A stretch of 49,491 nt of DNA from Chloroflexota bacterium (GTDB taxonomy: Bacteria > Chloroflexota > Limnocylindria > Limnocylindrales > CSP1-4): the NCBI GenBank assembly GCA_017853275.1, contig JAFMJV010000020.1:1-49491 (forward strand), written 5' to 3'. The notes beneath the pieces were generated by a model that saw only the letters and a program-made list of their open reading frames with translations, was not told the origin of the DNA and ran no database searches. The position numbers and the translations under genes are program-made. This document shows positions 28,869 through 37,127 of this stretch, piece by piece (the first letter of the stretch is position 1; the number at the start of each line of letters is the position of its first letter).

Positions 28869-30356
28869 CTAGAGGTACCCACCGAAGAGGCCGCGCGGGA
28901 GCTCGATCCCCGCGACCTCGAACTTGTCCACGAACTTGGGCCGGATCCCGGTGGGGCGCAGGATGCCCTGGATCTTCCCGTCCACCAGGCCGGTCTGCTC
29001 GAAGACGAAGACGTCCTGCATGACGATGACGTCCCCCTCCATCCCCTGGACCTCGGTGATGTGGGTGATCTTGCGCGAGCCGTCCTTCATCCGGCTCACC
29101 TGGACGATGAGGTCCACGGCCGCCGCGATCTGCTCCCGGATCGCGCGCAGCGGCAGGTCCACGCCCGCCATGAGGACCATCGTCTCGAGGCGCGAGAGCA
29201 TGTCCCGCGGGGAGTTCGCGTGGCCGGTGCTCATCGAGCCGTCGTGGCCGGTGTTCATCGCCTGGAGCATGTCCAGCGCCTCGCCGGCGCGACACTCGCC
29301 CACGATGATCCGCTCCGGCCGCATCCGGAGGCTGTTCCGGACGAGCTCGCGGATCGGGATCGCGCCCTTCCCCTCGATGTTCGCCGGACGCGCCTCCAGG
29401 GTGACGACATGATCCTGGCGGAGCTGGAGCTCCGCGGCGTCCTCGATCGTGACGATCCGCTCGTCCTCCGGGATGTAGGAGGAGAGGATGTTCAGGAGGG
29501 TCGTCTTGCCGGAGCCCGTGCCGCCGGAGACGAAGCAGTTGAGCCGCGATTCCACGCAGGCCCGGAGGAACTGGAACATCTCCGGGGTCGCGGTGCCGAA
29601 GCGGACAAGGTCATCCGTGGTGAGCGGCGAGGCGGAGAACTTCCGGATCGTGATCACCGGGCCCACGAGGCTGATCGGCGGGATGACGGCGTTCACGCGC
29701 GAGCCGTCCGCGAGACGGGCATCCACGAGGGGGCTCGATTCGTCGATCCGCCGGCCGAGCGGGGCGATGATCCGGTCGATGATCCGCAGGACGTGCTCGT
29801 CGTTCTGGAAGGTCACGTCCGAGAGGATCAGCTTCCCCTTCCGCTCGATGTAGACCTGCTTCGGCCCGTTGACCATCACCTCGGTGAGGGTGGGGTCGTC
29901 GATGAGCGGCTGGATCGGCCCGAGGCCGACGATCTCGTCGATCGTCCGGGCGAGCATCCGCTCCCGTTCCGGGCGCGAGAAGGAGAGGCCTTCCTCGGCG
30001 ATGGCCCGGTTGAAGAGCTCCTCGATCCGGGAGCGGACCTCCGGCAGGTCCGCGAGATCCATCCGGGGATCGAGCTCCGCGATCACCTTTGCCTGGATCC
30101 GGTTCATCGCGTCCTGCTGCCCGTCCTGCGCAGCGAGCTGGCCGAGCGTCCGGGCGCTCGCCTGTCCGGCGGCCTCCATCGGGCGTGGTGCCGCGACCGG
30201 CGGGGGCGGCGCGGCGTGGGGCGGCGGCCCACCGGGGACCCCGCCGCCCGTGGACGGGAGGGGTGGCATCCCCGGGCCGGCGTGGCCGGGCTCCACCGGT
30301 GCGGTCCCGGGCGCCTGCACCTGCTGCGTCTGACCGATCCGCCTCAGCAGCGACAT
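28869..30356 (-). CDS. cpaF: Tad pilus assembly ATPase CpaF/TadA
   Basis: Secretion ATPase of 495 residues that powers pilin assembly at the cytosolic membrane face. Residues about 15-65 form a Pro/Gly-rich linker. The N-terminal domain (about 85-250) contains the GLGPIQPLIDDPTLTEVMVNG block. Walker A is GGTGSGKTT (about 279-287). The DQVVTL-like Asp box and Walker B (RIIVGECRAGEALDML) follow. GGAGG lies 6 nt before the ATG. It is followed by tadB, with cpaE upstream. Confidence 0.94.
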   Translation of the reverse strand: MSLLRRIGQTQQVQAPGTAPVEPGHAGPGMPPLPSTGGGVPGGPPPHAAPPPPVAAPRPMEAAGQASARTLGQLAAQDGQQDAMNRIQAKVIAELDPRMDLADLPEVRSRIEELFNRAIAEEGLSFSRPERERMLARTIDEIVGLGPIQPLIDDPTLTEVMVNGPKQVYIERKGKLILSDVTFQNDEHVLRIIDRIIAPLGRRIDESSPLVDARLADGSRVNAVIPPISLVGPVITIRKFSASPLTTDDLVRFGTATPEMFQFLRACVESRLNCFVSGGTGSGKTTLLNILSSYIPEDERIVTIEDAAELQLRQDHVVTLEARPANIEGKGAIPIRELVRNSLRMRPERIIVGECRAGEALDMLQAMNTGHDGSMSTGHANSPRDMLSRLETMVLMAGVDLPLRAIREQIAAAVDLIVQVSRMKDGSRKITHITEVQGMEGDVIVMQDVFVFEQTGLVDGKIQGILRPTGIRPKFVDKFEVAGIELPRGLFGGYL

Positions 30357-30390
30357 CCGTTCCTCCCCGCAGTGGCTCCCGGCGTCGCGC

Positions 30391-31629
30391 TCACGCGCGG
30401 CGGCCGAAGAGGCCCTTTCGCGGCTTCGCCGACTTGCCCGGCGCGGCGGCCCCGCTCGCCTCCGCGTGCTCCACGATCGAGCGGGCGATCGCGAGGATGT
30501 CCTGGCTCACCTGGGCCTGCTGCGCGCTCCACACGAAGGGCACGCCGCGGTTCAGGGCGTAGACGACCTTCCGGCCGTCCGAGACGACGCTGTGGTCGAT
30601 CTTCCGGCCGATCGACCCCTCGACGTCCGCGATCCGGATGCCGTACGCCGAATCCGCCCGGTTGAGGACGAGGCGCACGCGGTCGTCCGTGTAGCCGAGC
30701 TGGTGGGCGAGCTCCAGGAAGAGCCGGATGTTCTTGATGCTCGTGATCTCGAGGGTGAGCACCGCGAGGATGAGGTCCGAGAGGTCGAGGACGGCGAGCG
30801 TGTGCTCCTGGAAGATCGGCGGGCAGTCGATGATCACGACATCGTGGGTCTCCCGGAGCCGGGTGATCACCCTCCGGAAGTGCTCCACGGTGACGAGCTC
30901 CGCCATCTCCGGGCTCGGCGGGGCGAGCATGACCTTGACGCCCGCGCTGTGGCTGAGGAGCGCGGCGTCGATCGCCTCGTTCGCGCGGCCCTTCTCCACG
31001 AGCACGTCCATCACGGAGCGCGTGCGCGGGTTGAGGTTGAGAAGGACGCCCACGTCACCGAACTGGAGGCAGGCGTCCACGAGCGCGACGCTCTTCCCCA
31101 TCCCCGAGGCGAGCGCGACCGCGGTGTTCACCGCGAGGGTCGTCCGGCCCACGCCCCCCTTGGGGGAGAAGAAGGAGATCACCTGGCCCCGCGGGCCCTC
31201 CGGGCTCTCCGGGGCGCTCGTGCCCGCCGGGGTGATCCGGCCCAGCTTCTCCTTCTCGCGGAAGTGGACCTGGCGGATCGCGGCGCACAGCTCGTCCGAG
31301 GTGAAGGGCTTGACGAGGAACTCGCGCGCGCCGGCGAGCATGGAGCGCCGGAGGTAGTCCGACTCCCCCTGCACGCTCATCATCACGACCGCGGAGGTCG
31401 GCGATGCGAGGCCGAGCTGCTCGGTCGCGGTGATGCCGTCGAAGCCGGGCATGTTCACGTCCATGAGGACGACGTCCGGGTGGAGCCGCGTGGCGAGCTC
31501 GATCGCCTCCGGCCCCGAGCCGCCCGTCCCCACGACCTCCATATCCGGCTCGAAGGAGAGGAGCTTCGCGAGGTGCTCGCGGGTCTCCGGGATGTCGTCG
31601 ACGATGACGACGCTGATCCGCTCGCTCAT
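30391..31629 (-). CDS. cpaE: CpaE/TadZ-like protein: receiver domain fused to ParA-type ATPase
   Basis: A 412-residue protein. An N-terminal response-regulator receiver (about 1-125) has acidic residues D11-D12, phospho-acceptor D57 and the K of FLVKPF. The receiver is intact, so it can probably be phosphorylated, unlike the degenerate receivers of many TadZ proteins. The MinD/ParA-like ATPase domain follows, with a deviant Walker A SPKGGVGRTT near residue 155 and the VVIIDCPP block. CpaE proteins place the Tad machine in the cell. It is the first gene of the tad operon. Confidence 0.9.
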   Translation of the reverse strand: MSERISVVIVDDIPETREHLAKLLSFEPDMEVVGTGGSGPEAIELATRLHPDVVLMDVNMPGFDGITATEQLGLASPTSAVVMMSVQGESDYLRRSMLAGAREFLVKPFTSDELCAAIRQVHFREKEKLGRITPAGTSAPESPEGPRGQVISFFSPKGGVGRTTLAVNTAVALASGMGKSVALVDACLQFGDVGVLLNLNPRTRSVMDVLVEKGRANEAIDAALLSHSAGVKVMLAPPSPEMAELVTVEHFRRVITRLRETHDVVIIDCPPIFQEHTLAVLDLSDLILAVLTLEITSIKNIRLFLELAHQLGYTDDRVRLVLNRADSAYGIRIADVEGSIGRKIDHSVVSDGRKVVYALNRGVPFVWSAQQAQVSQDILAIARSIVEHAEASGAAAPGKSAKPRKGLFGRRA

Positions 31630-31670
31630 GCGGCGGACCCCGGGCGGGTGGCGGAGAGATTCCGAGCCAT
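31626..31670 (-). other. Fourteen-codon mini-ORF overlapping the cpaE start
   Basis: ATG at 31670 opens MARNLSATRPGSAA and its TGA overlaps the cpaE ATG (31629-31626). AGGAG sits about 10 nt upstream of it, while cpaE itself has no ribosome-binding site. Coupled translation would explain cpaE initiation. Confidence 0.35.
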
Positions 31671-31686
31671 GACGGTCACGCTCCTG

Positions 31687-31692
31687 AATCTA
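31687..31692 (-). promoter_or_regulatory. Candidate -10 element TAGATT for the tad operon
   Basis: Read on the minus strand, TAGATT lies 16 nt before the mini-ORF ATG at 31670 in the 186-nt gap ahead of cpaE. No strong -35 is seen. The rest of the gap holds a perfect 10-bp palindrome GGACCGGTCC at 31741-31750 that could be an operator. Confidence 0.35.
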
Positions 31693-31815
31693 CGCGGTCC
31701 GGCGCCGCCGTGTGACAGGACCATCGGGCTACGCCCGTTGGGACCGGTCCGGTGGGGTGCGGAAGGGTGTGGTCGCGGCGGTGACGGGCCGGGGCGCCGG
31801 AGAGGGTCACGGCGC

Positions 31816-32805
31816 TCACCCGATCCGCGCGCGGACGGCGATCCCCGCTCCGTCCGGCCGCACCTGGAGCTGGATGCCGAGCATCCGCGCGCGCTCGCCG
31901 AGCTCGGCCACGAGCGCCTCGGGGAGCGATCGCGCGCTCGCCCGGGCCGCTCGGCCGGCTGCCCGGTTCCCCGCGATCATCGCCTGGAGGGCGGGCGGCA
32001 GGTCTGCCGCCAGCTCCCCGGCATCCGACCCGTTCTCGTCCGTCCAGCGGTCGCCAAGGAGGACCTCGAGCTCGCCGTCGGTCCACGTGAGACGGACCTC
32101 GAGCCCCTCCGGCTGGAGCCGGATCAGGCCGCTCGCCGCCTCCGCGATGATCCGGTAGATGCCGCTCTCGAGGTCGGGATGGAGCCGCACGGCGACGCCG
32201 CTCGAGGCGATCTCCACCGGGATCCCCGCCCGGTCCGCCCGGTCGATGACGAGCCGGCGCAGGGTGGGGAGGAGGCCGAGGTCGTCCAGGACCATCGGAC
32301 GCACCTCGAAGATGAAGGCCTTCGTGGTGTCCAGCGCTCCCTGGACGAGCGTCCGCAGGGCATGGAGCTCCGCCGCCGCGCGCGGGTCGCCCCGCGAGGC
32401 GAGCCGCTCCACGACCTCCACCTGGAGGGCGATGCTCGCCAGGCTCTGGGCCGGGCCGTCATGCATCCGCCGGGAGATGTCGCGCCGGAGCTCCTCCTGG
32501 GCACGCAGGATCGCCGCCGGGTCGAGCCCGGGGGCCGTGCTCCGCCGCACGCCGGCAAGACCGGCATCCTCCGCCAGCGCCTCAAGGCGCTCCTTCAGCT
32601 CGCCGACCCGCTCGATGCGCCGGACGACCGCGCGTTCCTTCCCCTCGATGACCGACCCCTGTGCCTCGAAGAGCGCAGCGCGCCGGATCGCGTCCACCTG
32701 GCGGGCGCGCGCCTCGCGCAGCTCCGCGGGGTCGCTCCGCGCATCGCGCTCGAGCGCGGAGACCCAGGCATCCACCCGTGCGCGCTGGGAGCCGTGGCGC
32801 TCCAC
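31816..32805 (-). CDS. Histidine-kinase-like protein with HisKA_3 helix but degenerate ATPase domain
   Basis: At least 329 residues. A coiled-coil N-terminus precedes a HisKA_3-type dimerisation helix with the phospho-acceptor H115 in RRMHDGPAQSL. The region where HATPase_c should follow lacks the N box (E-A-x-x-N-x-x-K-H becomes EAASGLIRLQ) and the G1 box (DDGxG becomes LGDRW). It may therefore be unable to autophosphorylate. GTG 32805 is the only standard start, but the same frame upstream encodes about 59 more plausible residues, back to an AUC at 32982 placed 6 nt after GGAGG inside the regulator gene. The true start may be that AUC (388 residues). Confidence 0.7.
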   Translation of the reverse strand: MERHGSQRARVDAWVSALERDARSDPAELREARARQVDAIRRAALFEAQGSVIEGKERAVVRRIERVGELKERLEALAEDAGLAGVRRSTAPGLDPAAILRAQEELRRDISRRMHDGPAQSLASIALQVEVVERLASRGDPRAAAELHALRTLVQGALDTTKAFIFEVRPMVLDDLGLLPTLRRLVIDRADRAGIPVEIASSGVAVRLHPDLESGIYRIIAEAASGLIRLQPEGLEVRLTWTDGELEVLLGDRWTDENGSDAGELAADLPPALQAMIAGNRAAGRAARASARSLPEALVAELGERARMLGIQLQVRPDGAGIAVRARIG

Positions 32806-32983
32806 CTCGAGCGCGATCTGACGCCCGAGGAGCTCGACCTCCCCGCGCTCCCGCTCCAGGGCGACGAGCTCCGCGGCGAGGTCGGCGACGATCGCCGCCA
32901 GCTCCGGACCCGCCTCCGGGGCCGCGCCGGGTGCGACCGCCTCCGGGGCCGTGACGACGCCCGTCTCCGTCTCGGGGTGGATC

Positions 32984-33727
32984 TCAGTCCTCCGGGATCC
33001 TGATCCAGCCCTGCTTCATCGCGTAGACGACCGCCTGGGTCCGGTCGTTCACGGAGAGCTTCCGGAGGATCGAGCTCATGTGGTTCTTCACCGTCTGCTC
33101 GCTGATCGAGAGCGCGTAGGCCACCTGCTTGTTCGTCATCCCGCGCGCGATGTTGTCCAGGATCTCCACCTCGCGGGGGGAGAGCGGGGCGAAGATCGGC
33201 GCCGCCTCCTGGCCGAAGATCGCGAGCTCCCGGAACTCCTTGAGGACCCGGCTCGCCACGCTCGGCTGGGAGAAGACCTTGTCGTTGATGAGGTACTCGC
33301 CCTGGCTCACCCGGCGCACGATCGCCACGAGGTCCTCCGGCGCCACGTCCTTGAGGACGTAGGCGGCCGCCCCGGCCTTGATCGCATCGAAGAGCTGGTC
33401 CTCGTCCTCCTCCGCGGCGAGGACGACGATCCCGCAGCTGGGGATCTCGCGCTTGATCCGCTGGGTCACCTCGATCCCGCCCGGCGCGGGGATCGAGAGG
33501 TCGAGGAGGACGACATCCGGCAGGAGCTGCGACGCCGCGCTCTCCGCGCTCCGCGCATCGATCGCCTCGCCGACGACATCGAAGTCGCGCTCGTCCTCCA
33601 GGATCCGGCGGATGCCGACCCGGAAGAGCGCATGGTCATCCACGATGAGGATCCGGATCTGGCGGTCCAGCGTCCGCCGGTCCGGCCCGCCCCGGCGCCG
33701 CTCCGGGCCCGCGTAGTCCATCGTCAT
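32984..33727 (-). CDS. NarL/LuxR-type response regulator
   Basis: A 247-residue protein. After an Arg-rich N-terminus, the receiver (about 24-145) has D30-D31, phospho-acceptor D76 and K126. The conserved switch Thr/Ser is Ala here (VVLAAEED). A LuxR-type HTH covers about 180-245 (LSPREVEILDNIARG, NKQVAYALSISEQTVKNHMSSILRKL). The start overlaps the DegS-like kinase stop (ATGA, 33727-33724), so the two are a cognate pair. The target genes are unknown; the adjacent tad operon is a reasonable guess. Confidence 0.92.
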   Translation of the reverse strand: MTMDYAGPERRRGGPDRRTLDRQIRILIVDDHALFRVGIRRILEDERDFDVVGEAIDARSAESAASQLLPDVVLLDLSIPAPGGIEVTQRIKREIPSCGIVVLAAEEDEDQLFDAIKAGAAAYVLKDVAPEDLVAIVRRVSQGEYLINDKVFSQPSVASRVLKEFRELAIFGQEAAPIFAPLSPREVEILDNIARGMTNKQVAYALSISEQTVKNHMSSILRKLSVNDRTQAVVYAMKQGWIRIPED

Positions 33728-34761
33728 CCCTCTCGACTCCCTTCGCGTGGCACGAGGTACATCCGCAGTGTGGTCCCCGCGCCCTCGCGGGATGTCAGCT
33801 CCAGGCGGGCCTGGACGAGCTCCGCCCGCTCGCGCATGAAGCGCAGACCGAAATGATGGCGTGCGCTCTGCTCGAGCACCGCGCCGACCGGGAAGCCCTT
33901 GCCGTCATCGCGGATCTCCAGGACCCACGAGGACGGACCATCCTCCCCGTCACGCTCAAGGAGCGTGGAGATGACGACATTCTGCGCCCCCGAGTGCTTC
34001 CCCACGTTCCGCAGGGCTTCCTGGGTGATGCGCAGGACCGCCGTCCGGCGATCGAGGTCGAGGAGCTCCTCCGGTGCCTGGAGGCGGAGCTCCACGTGGA
34101 TCCCGGTCTCGCTCGTGAGACCCTCGCCCGCCTCCGCGATGCCGGCCGTCAGGCCACCCGCGTCATCCAGGATGGGCCGCAGCTCGTGGATGAAGGCGCG
34201 CATCTTGCGCAGCTCGCGGTCCAGCGCGCCGCGCATCGCACGCAGCTCGTCCTTGGCCGCGTCCGTATCCCGGTCGATGAGCCGCGTCACGATCTCCGTC
34301 TGGAAGGTCGCGTTCGTGAGCGCCTGCGCGGGACCGTCGTGGATCTCCTCCGCGAGCCGGATCCGCTCCTGCTCCTGCGCCTCCAGGACGCGCTTCGCCA
34401 CGTGGCGCCCCTCCGCCTCCGCGAAGCCCGGATCGTCCACGAAGGCACGGCCGGTATCCGCCCAGGTCGTCCCGTAGACACCGCGCTCCAGGAAGCGCCA
34501 GTCATCCTCGAAATCGCGGGTGATCATCTCCAGCCGCGAGAGGAGCGCGCGGGCCTTGGAGAGGAGGGAGAGGTCGGCCGCGAGGCCTTTCGTGGAGGCC
34601 TGCCCGCCCTCCAGCGCACGCGCAGCGTCACCGTAGAGCCCGCGCAGCCGCTCCGTCAGCGCGCGGACATCGTTGGCGCTTCGGCCGATGAGCGCCTCCG
34701 CTTCCGCGAAGTGCGCGTCGACGTCGAGCTCCGGGAGGCCTGCCTCGGTCGCGCTCTCCAT
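33724..34761 (-). CDS. DegS-like sensor histidine kinase (cytosolic)
   Basis: A 345-residue kinase without membrane helices. The N-terminal coiled coil (about 12-130) resembles the DegS sensor domain. The HisKA_3 helix has H141 in AEEIHDGPAQAL. The HATPase_c domain is complete, with N box QEALRNVGKHS and G box DDGKGF. The ATG at 34761 is preferred over 34791, because a TATACT -10 lies between them, only 9 nt before 34761. It leads the kinase-regulator-pseudokinase operon. Confidence 0.88.
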   Translation of the reverse strand: MESATEAGLPELDVDAHFAEAEALIGRSANDVRALTERLRGLYGDAARALEGGQASTKGLAADLSLLSKARALLSRLEMITRDFEDDWRFLERGVYGTTWADTGRAFVDDPGFAEAEGRHVAKRVLEAQEQERIRLAEEIHDGPAQALTNATFQTEIVTRLIDRDTDAAKDELRAMRGALDRELRKMRAFIHELRPILDDAGGLTAGIAEAGEGLTSETGIHVELRLQAPEELLDLDRRTAVLRITQEALRNVGKHSGAQNVVISTLLERDGEDGPSSWVLEIRDDGKGFPVGAVLEQSARHHFGLRFMRERAELVQARLELTSREGAGTTLRMYLVPREGSREG

Positions 34762-34770
34762 CAGGCGCGG

Positions 34771-34776
34771 AGTATA
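34771..34776 (-). promoter_or_regulatory. Leaderless -10 element TATACT for the DegS-like kinase operon
   Basis: TATACT on the minus strand lies 9 nt before the ATG at 34761. There is no ribosome-binding site, consistent with a leaderless mRNA. Confidence 0.55.
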
Positions 34777-34815
34777 GGCGAGGGTCGCCACGTCCCGGAC
34801 GGGGACGTGCGGGGG

Positions 34816-35370
34816 TCAGGGGACGCGGATCGTCACCGTGTCCGAGGAGGGGACGGCCTGCGGCCCGTTCTTCAGGATCGCCACGTGGGCGTTGGTCTGC
34901 AGCTCGACGCTCAGGCGGTAGACGCCACGCGGGACCGCGGGGCAGGTCCCCTCGGCGATCCCGTCGTTCCCGTCCTCGCTCACGATCGTCGTCAGGACGC
35001 AGAAGGAGGCCGGGCTCGCGGAGGCGATCGACCCATCCGCGTTCACCGGCTGGAGGTAGGCGTGGGCATGGCCCTGGACGACGCCGTCGACGACGACCTG
35101 GGACTCGGAGCCGAGCGTGGTCCCGGCGTTCGGGGTCCGGAGGTCCGGACGGTAGTCGAAGTCCTTCCACGCGGCGCGGATGACGATCGGCTTCCCGCGC
35201 TGGATCCGCGCGAGATCCGAGACCGGGGAGACGATCCGGATCTGGGGGTTCGTCACCGGCTGGTCACCCATCGGGGTGGAGAGATAGCCCGCGACGGAGA
35301 CGGCCGTGGCCGGGGCTCCGATGACGAGGGCGGCGACGGCGACGAGGCCGATCGGCGAAAGGCGACGCAT
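34816..35370 (-). CDS. Secreted protein of unknown function
   Basis: A 184-residue protein that I do not recognise. The ATG at 35370 opens a standard signal peptide (MRRLSPIGLVAVAALVIGAPATAVSVAGY, hydrophobic core about 7-24). The mature part is beta-rich. It has two cysteines (about 126 and 148, FCVLTT and GTCPAV) that could form a disulfide, and it lacks known catalytic motifs. A metal-binding or adhesion role cannot be argued from this sequence. It lies between the kinase operon and the glycosyltransferase genes on the same strand. Confidence 0.65.
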   Translation of the reverse strand: MRRLSPIGLVAVAALVIGAPATAVSVAGYLSTPMGDQPVTNPQIRIVSPVSDLARIQRGKPIVIRAAWKDFDYRPDLRTPNAGTTLGSESQVVVDGVVQGHAHAYLQPVNADGSIASASPASFCVLTTIVSEDGNDGIAEGTCPAVPRGVYRLSVELQTNAHVAILKNGPQAVPSSDTVTIRVP

Positions 35371-35410
35371 GGTTCCCTGCTCATCCTCCTGCGGGCTGCC
35401 GCCCTGGGGC

Positions 35411-35448
35411 GCGGCACTCTCGAGATGGTCGCAGGTCGCGAGTGCCGC
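35411..35448. repeat. Inverted repeat 9+9 bp upstream of the secreted-protein gene
   Basis: GCGGCACTC (35411-35419) and its exact reverse complement GAGTGCCGC (35440-35448) are separated by 20 nt. The repeat lies 41 nt before the secreted-protein start codon and 41 nt after the GT39 stop. It could be an operator or an RNA hairpin. No T-run follows on either strand, so a standard terminator is unlikely. Confidence 0.55.
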
Positions 35449-35489
35449 CGGAACCCGGACCATCGGAGGTGCCTGCCGGTACCCGCGGC

Positions 35490-37127
35490 TCAGCAGGACT
35501 CCGCGAGCCGGAGCAGCCACGCCGGTGCATCCGCCGGTCCGATCCGCTCCGGCTCCGCCGCGAGGCAGGCGCGCCCCGGGCCGTCGAGGAAGGCCGCCGG
35601 ATAGCGGCCGCGCTCCCCGAGGAGGACGATCGTCCGCGTCCCGTAGAAGCGGGCGAGGTCGAGGACCGCCTCCGGCGGCTCATCCGGCAGGACGACGGTC
35701 ATCCGCCCCGCCGCTTCCCCGATCCGGACCGGCTGGTCCGCGATGAGGACGGGCTCCACGCCCCGCGTGTCCAGGTCCCGCGCCATCACCGCGAGGCGAT
35801 CCGCGAGCCGCCCGGTCCGCGCCGCTTCCACGGCGAGCTGGAGGCCGAGGAGGGCGGCGGTCACCGCGATGAGCGCCACCGGCGCGATGACGATGTTCTC
35901 CCGCTCCCACCGGCGCGCACGGGAGATCCGCGCCACCAGGGCATCCCCGCCGAGGGCCGCGGCGACGGAGAGCGCCACGAGGAGTGGCCCGGAGGCGTGG
36001 AGGAAGGTCCCCCAGCGGGTCGCGACCGGGAAGAGGAGCGCCGTGGCGAGGAAGGTCAGGGCGCCCGCGAGGAGGAGGGTCGTCCACGCCGAGACCATCC
36101 GCAGCGCCGGCGTGCGCCGGAGCCCCGCGAGCGCGAGGAGCCCGGCGAGCCCGATCGGGAAGGCCGGGACGAGGAGGACACCGATGAGTTGGTGGAGCGA
36201 GGCCCCCACCCGGTCGTCCACGAGCGCGCCGATCCCGCGCGCCAGGTAGGCGGCCGCCTCCGGGCGCTCCGCCCATGCGAAGACCTCCTCGTTCGTCTTC
36301 AGCCACAGGTTCTCCGTCGCCTGGCCGGGGAACGGGGTGCCGAAGACCGCACGCTGGCGGAGGAGCCACGGCACGACGATCACGAGCCCGCCGATGACGA
36401 CCGGGGCGAGCCGGCCGATGAGAACGCGACCCCACCGCGCGACCCCCGCCGGACGCCCGGGCACCCGGAGCGCGGCGACGAGGACCGCGGCGCCCAGCCA
36501 GATCGCCTCCTGGCGTGCCAGCCACGCGACGCCGAGCGCGAGGCCCAGCGCGACGCCGGGGAGCCGGCCGCGCAGACCGGGCGTGACCGGTCCCCCCGCC
36601 AGGGCGCGCGGGGTGAGGAGGGCGACGGCGAGGGCAGCCACGAGGAAGACGTTCGTCGATTCCGGGGCGGCCGCGGCGAGGACGAGCGGGGCGGAGAGCG
36701 CGACGAGGAGGCCGCTCGCGAGGGCGACCGCGCCGGCGCGACGTGCATCGAGCCCCGCCTGCGCAGCGGCCTCCCGGGCCACGGCCCAGGTGAGGGGCGC
36801 CGCGAGCGCACCGATGAGCACGCCCATCGCCTGCGCCACGCCCCACGCCGGGCCGGCGAGGAGCATCGCCGGGACGGAGACGAAGCTCGCGAGCGGCTGC
36901 CACAGCTCGAAGGCGGGCTTGGGGAGGACGAGCGGCGCCGTGGCGTAGCTCCACGTGGCGTCCGCCACGAGCCCGCGACCCTCCGCGATCGCCGCCGCGA
37001 CCCCGGCATACCAGGCGGCGCCCTCCGTGGGTGCGACGGGAAGGAGCGCGGCCGCGACCGCGCGGACGAGGAGCGCGACGAGGGTGAGCGCGAGAGGGAC
37101 CGCGAGCCGTCCGGTCAGGGCACGCAT
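35490..37127 (-). CDS. GT39/ArnT-like polytopic glycosyltransferase (second copy)
   Basis: A 545-residue protein with about eleven membrane helices and a soluble C-terminal part (about 455-545). It starts MRALTGRLAVPLALTLVALL; the ATG at 37127 lies 13 nt inside the preceding gene. The family's usual acidic residue pair in the first outside loop is replaced by APTEGAAWYAG, so catalysis is uncertain. The AAAPESTN block, WLARQEA and ENLWLKTNEE segments resemble GT39/PMT-like proteins that use polyprenyl-phosphate sugars. It probably arose with its neighbour by duplication. Confidence 0.72.
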   Translation of the reverse strand: MRALTGRLAVPLALTLVALLVRAVAAALLPVAPTEGAAWYAGVAAAIAEGRGLVADATWSYATAPLVLPKPAFELWQPLASFVSVPAMLLAGPAWGVAQAMGVLIGALAAPLTWAVAREAAAQAGLDARRAGAVALASGLLVALSAPLVLAAAAPESTNVFLVAALAVALLTPRALAGGPVTPGLRGRLPGVALGLALGVAWLARQEAIWLGAAVLVAALRVPGRPAGVARWGRVLIGRLAPVVIGGLVIVVPWLLRQRAVFGTPFPGQATENLWLKTNEEVFAWAERPEAAAYLARGIGALVDDRVGASLHQLIGVLLVPAFPIGLAGLLALAGLRRTPALRMVSAWTTLLLAGALTFLATALLFPVATRWGTFLHASGPLLVALSVAAALGGDALVARISRARRWERENIVIAPVALIAVTAALLGLQLAVEAARTGRLADRLAVMARDLDTRGVEPVLIADQPVRIGEAAGRMTVVLPDEPPEAVLDLARFYGTRTIVLLGERGRYPAAFLDGPGRACLAAEPERIGPADAPAWLLRLAESC

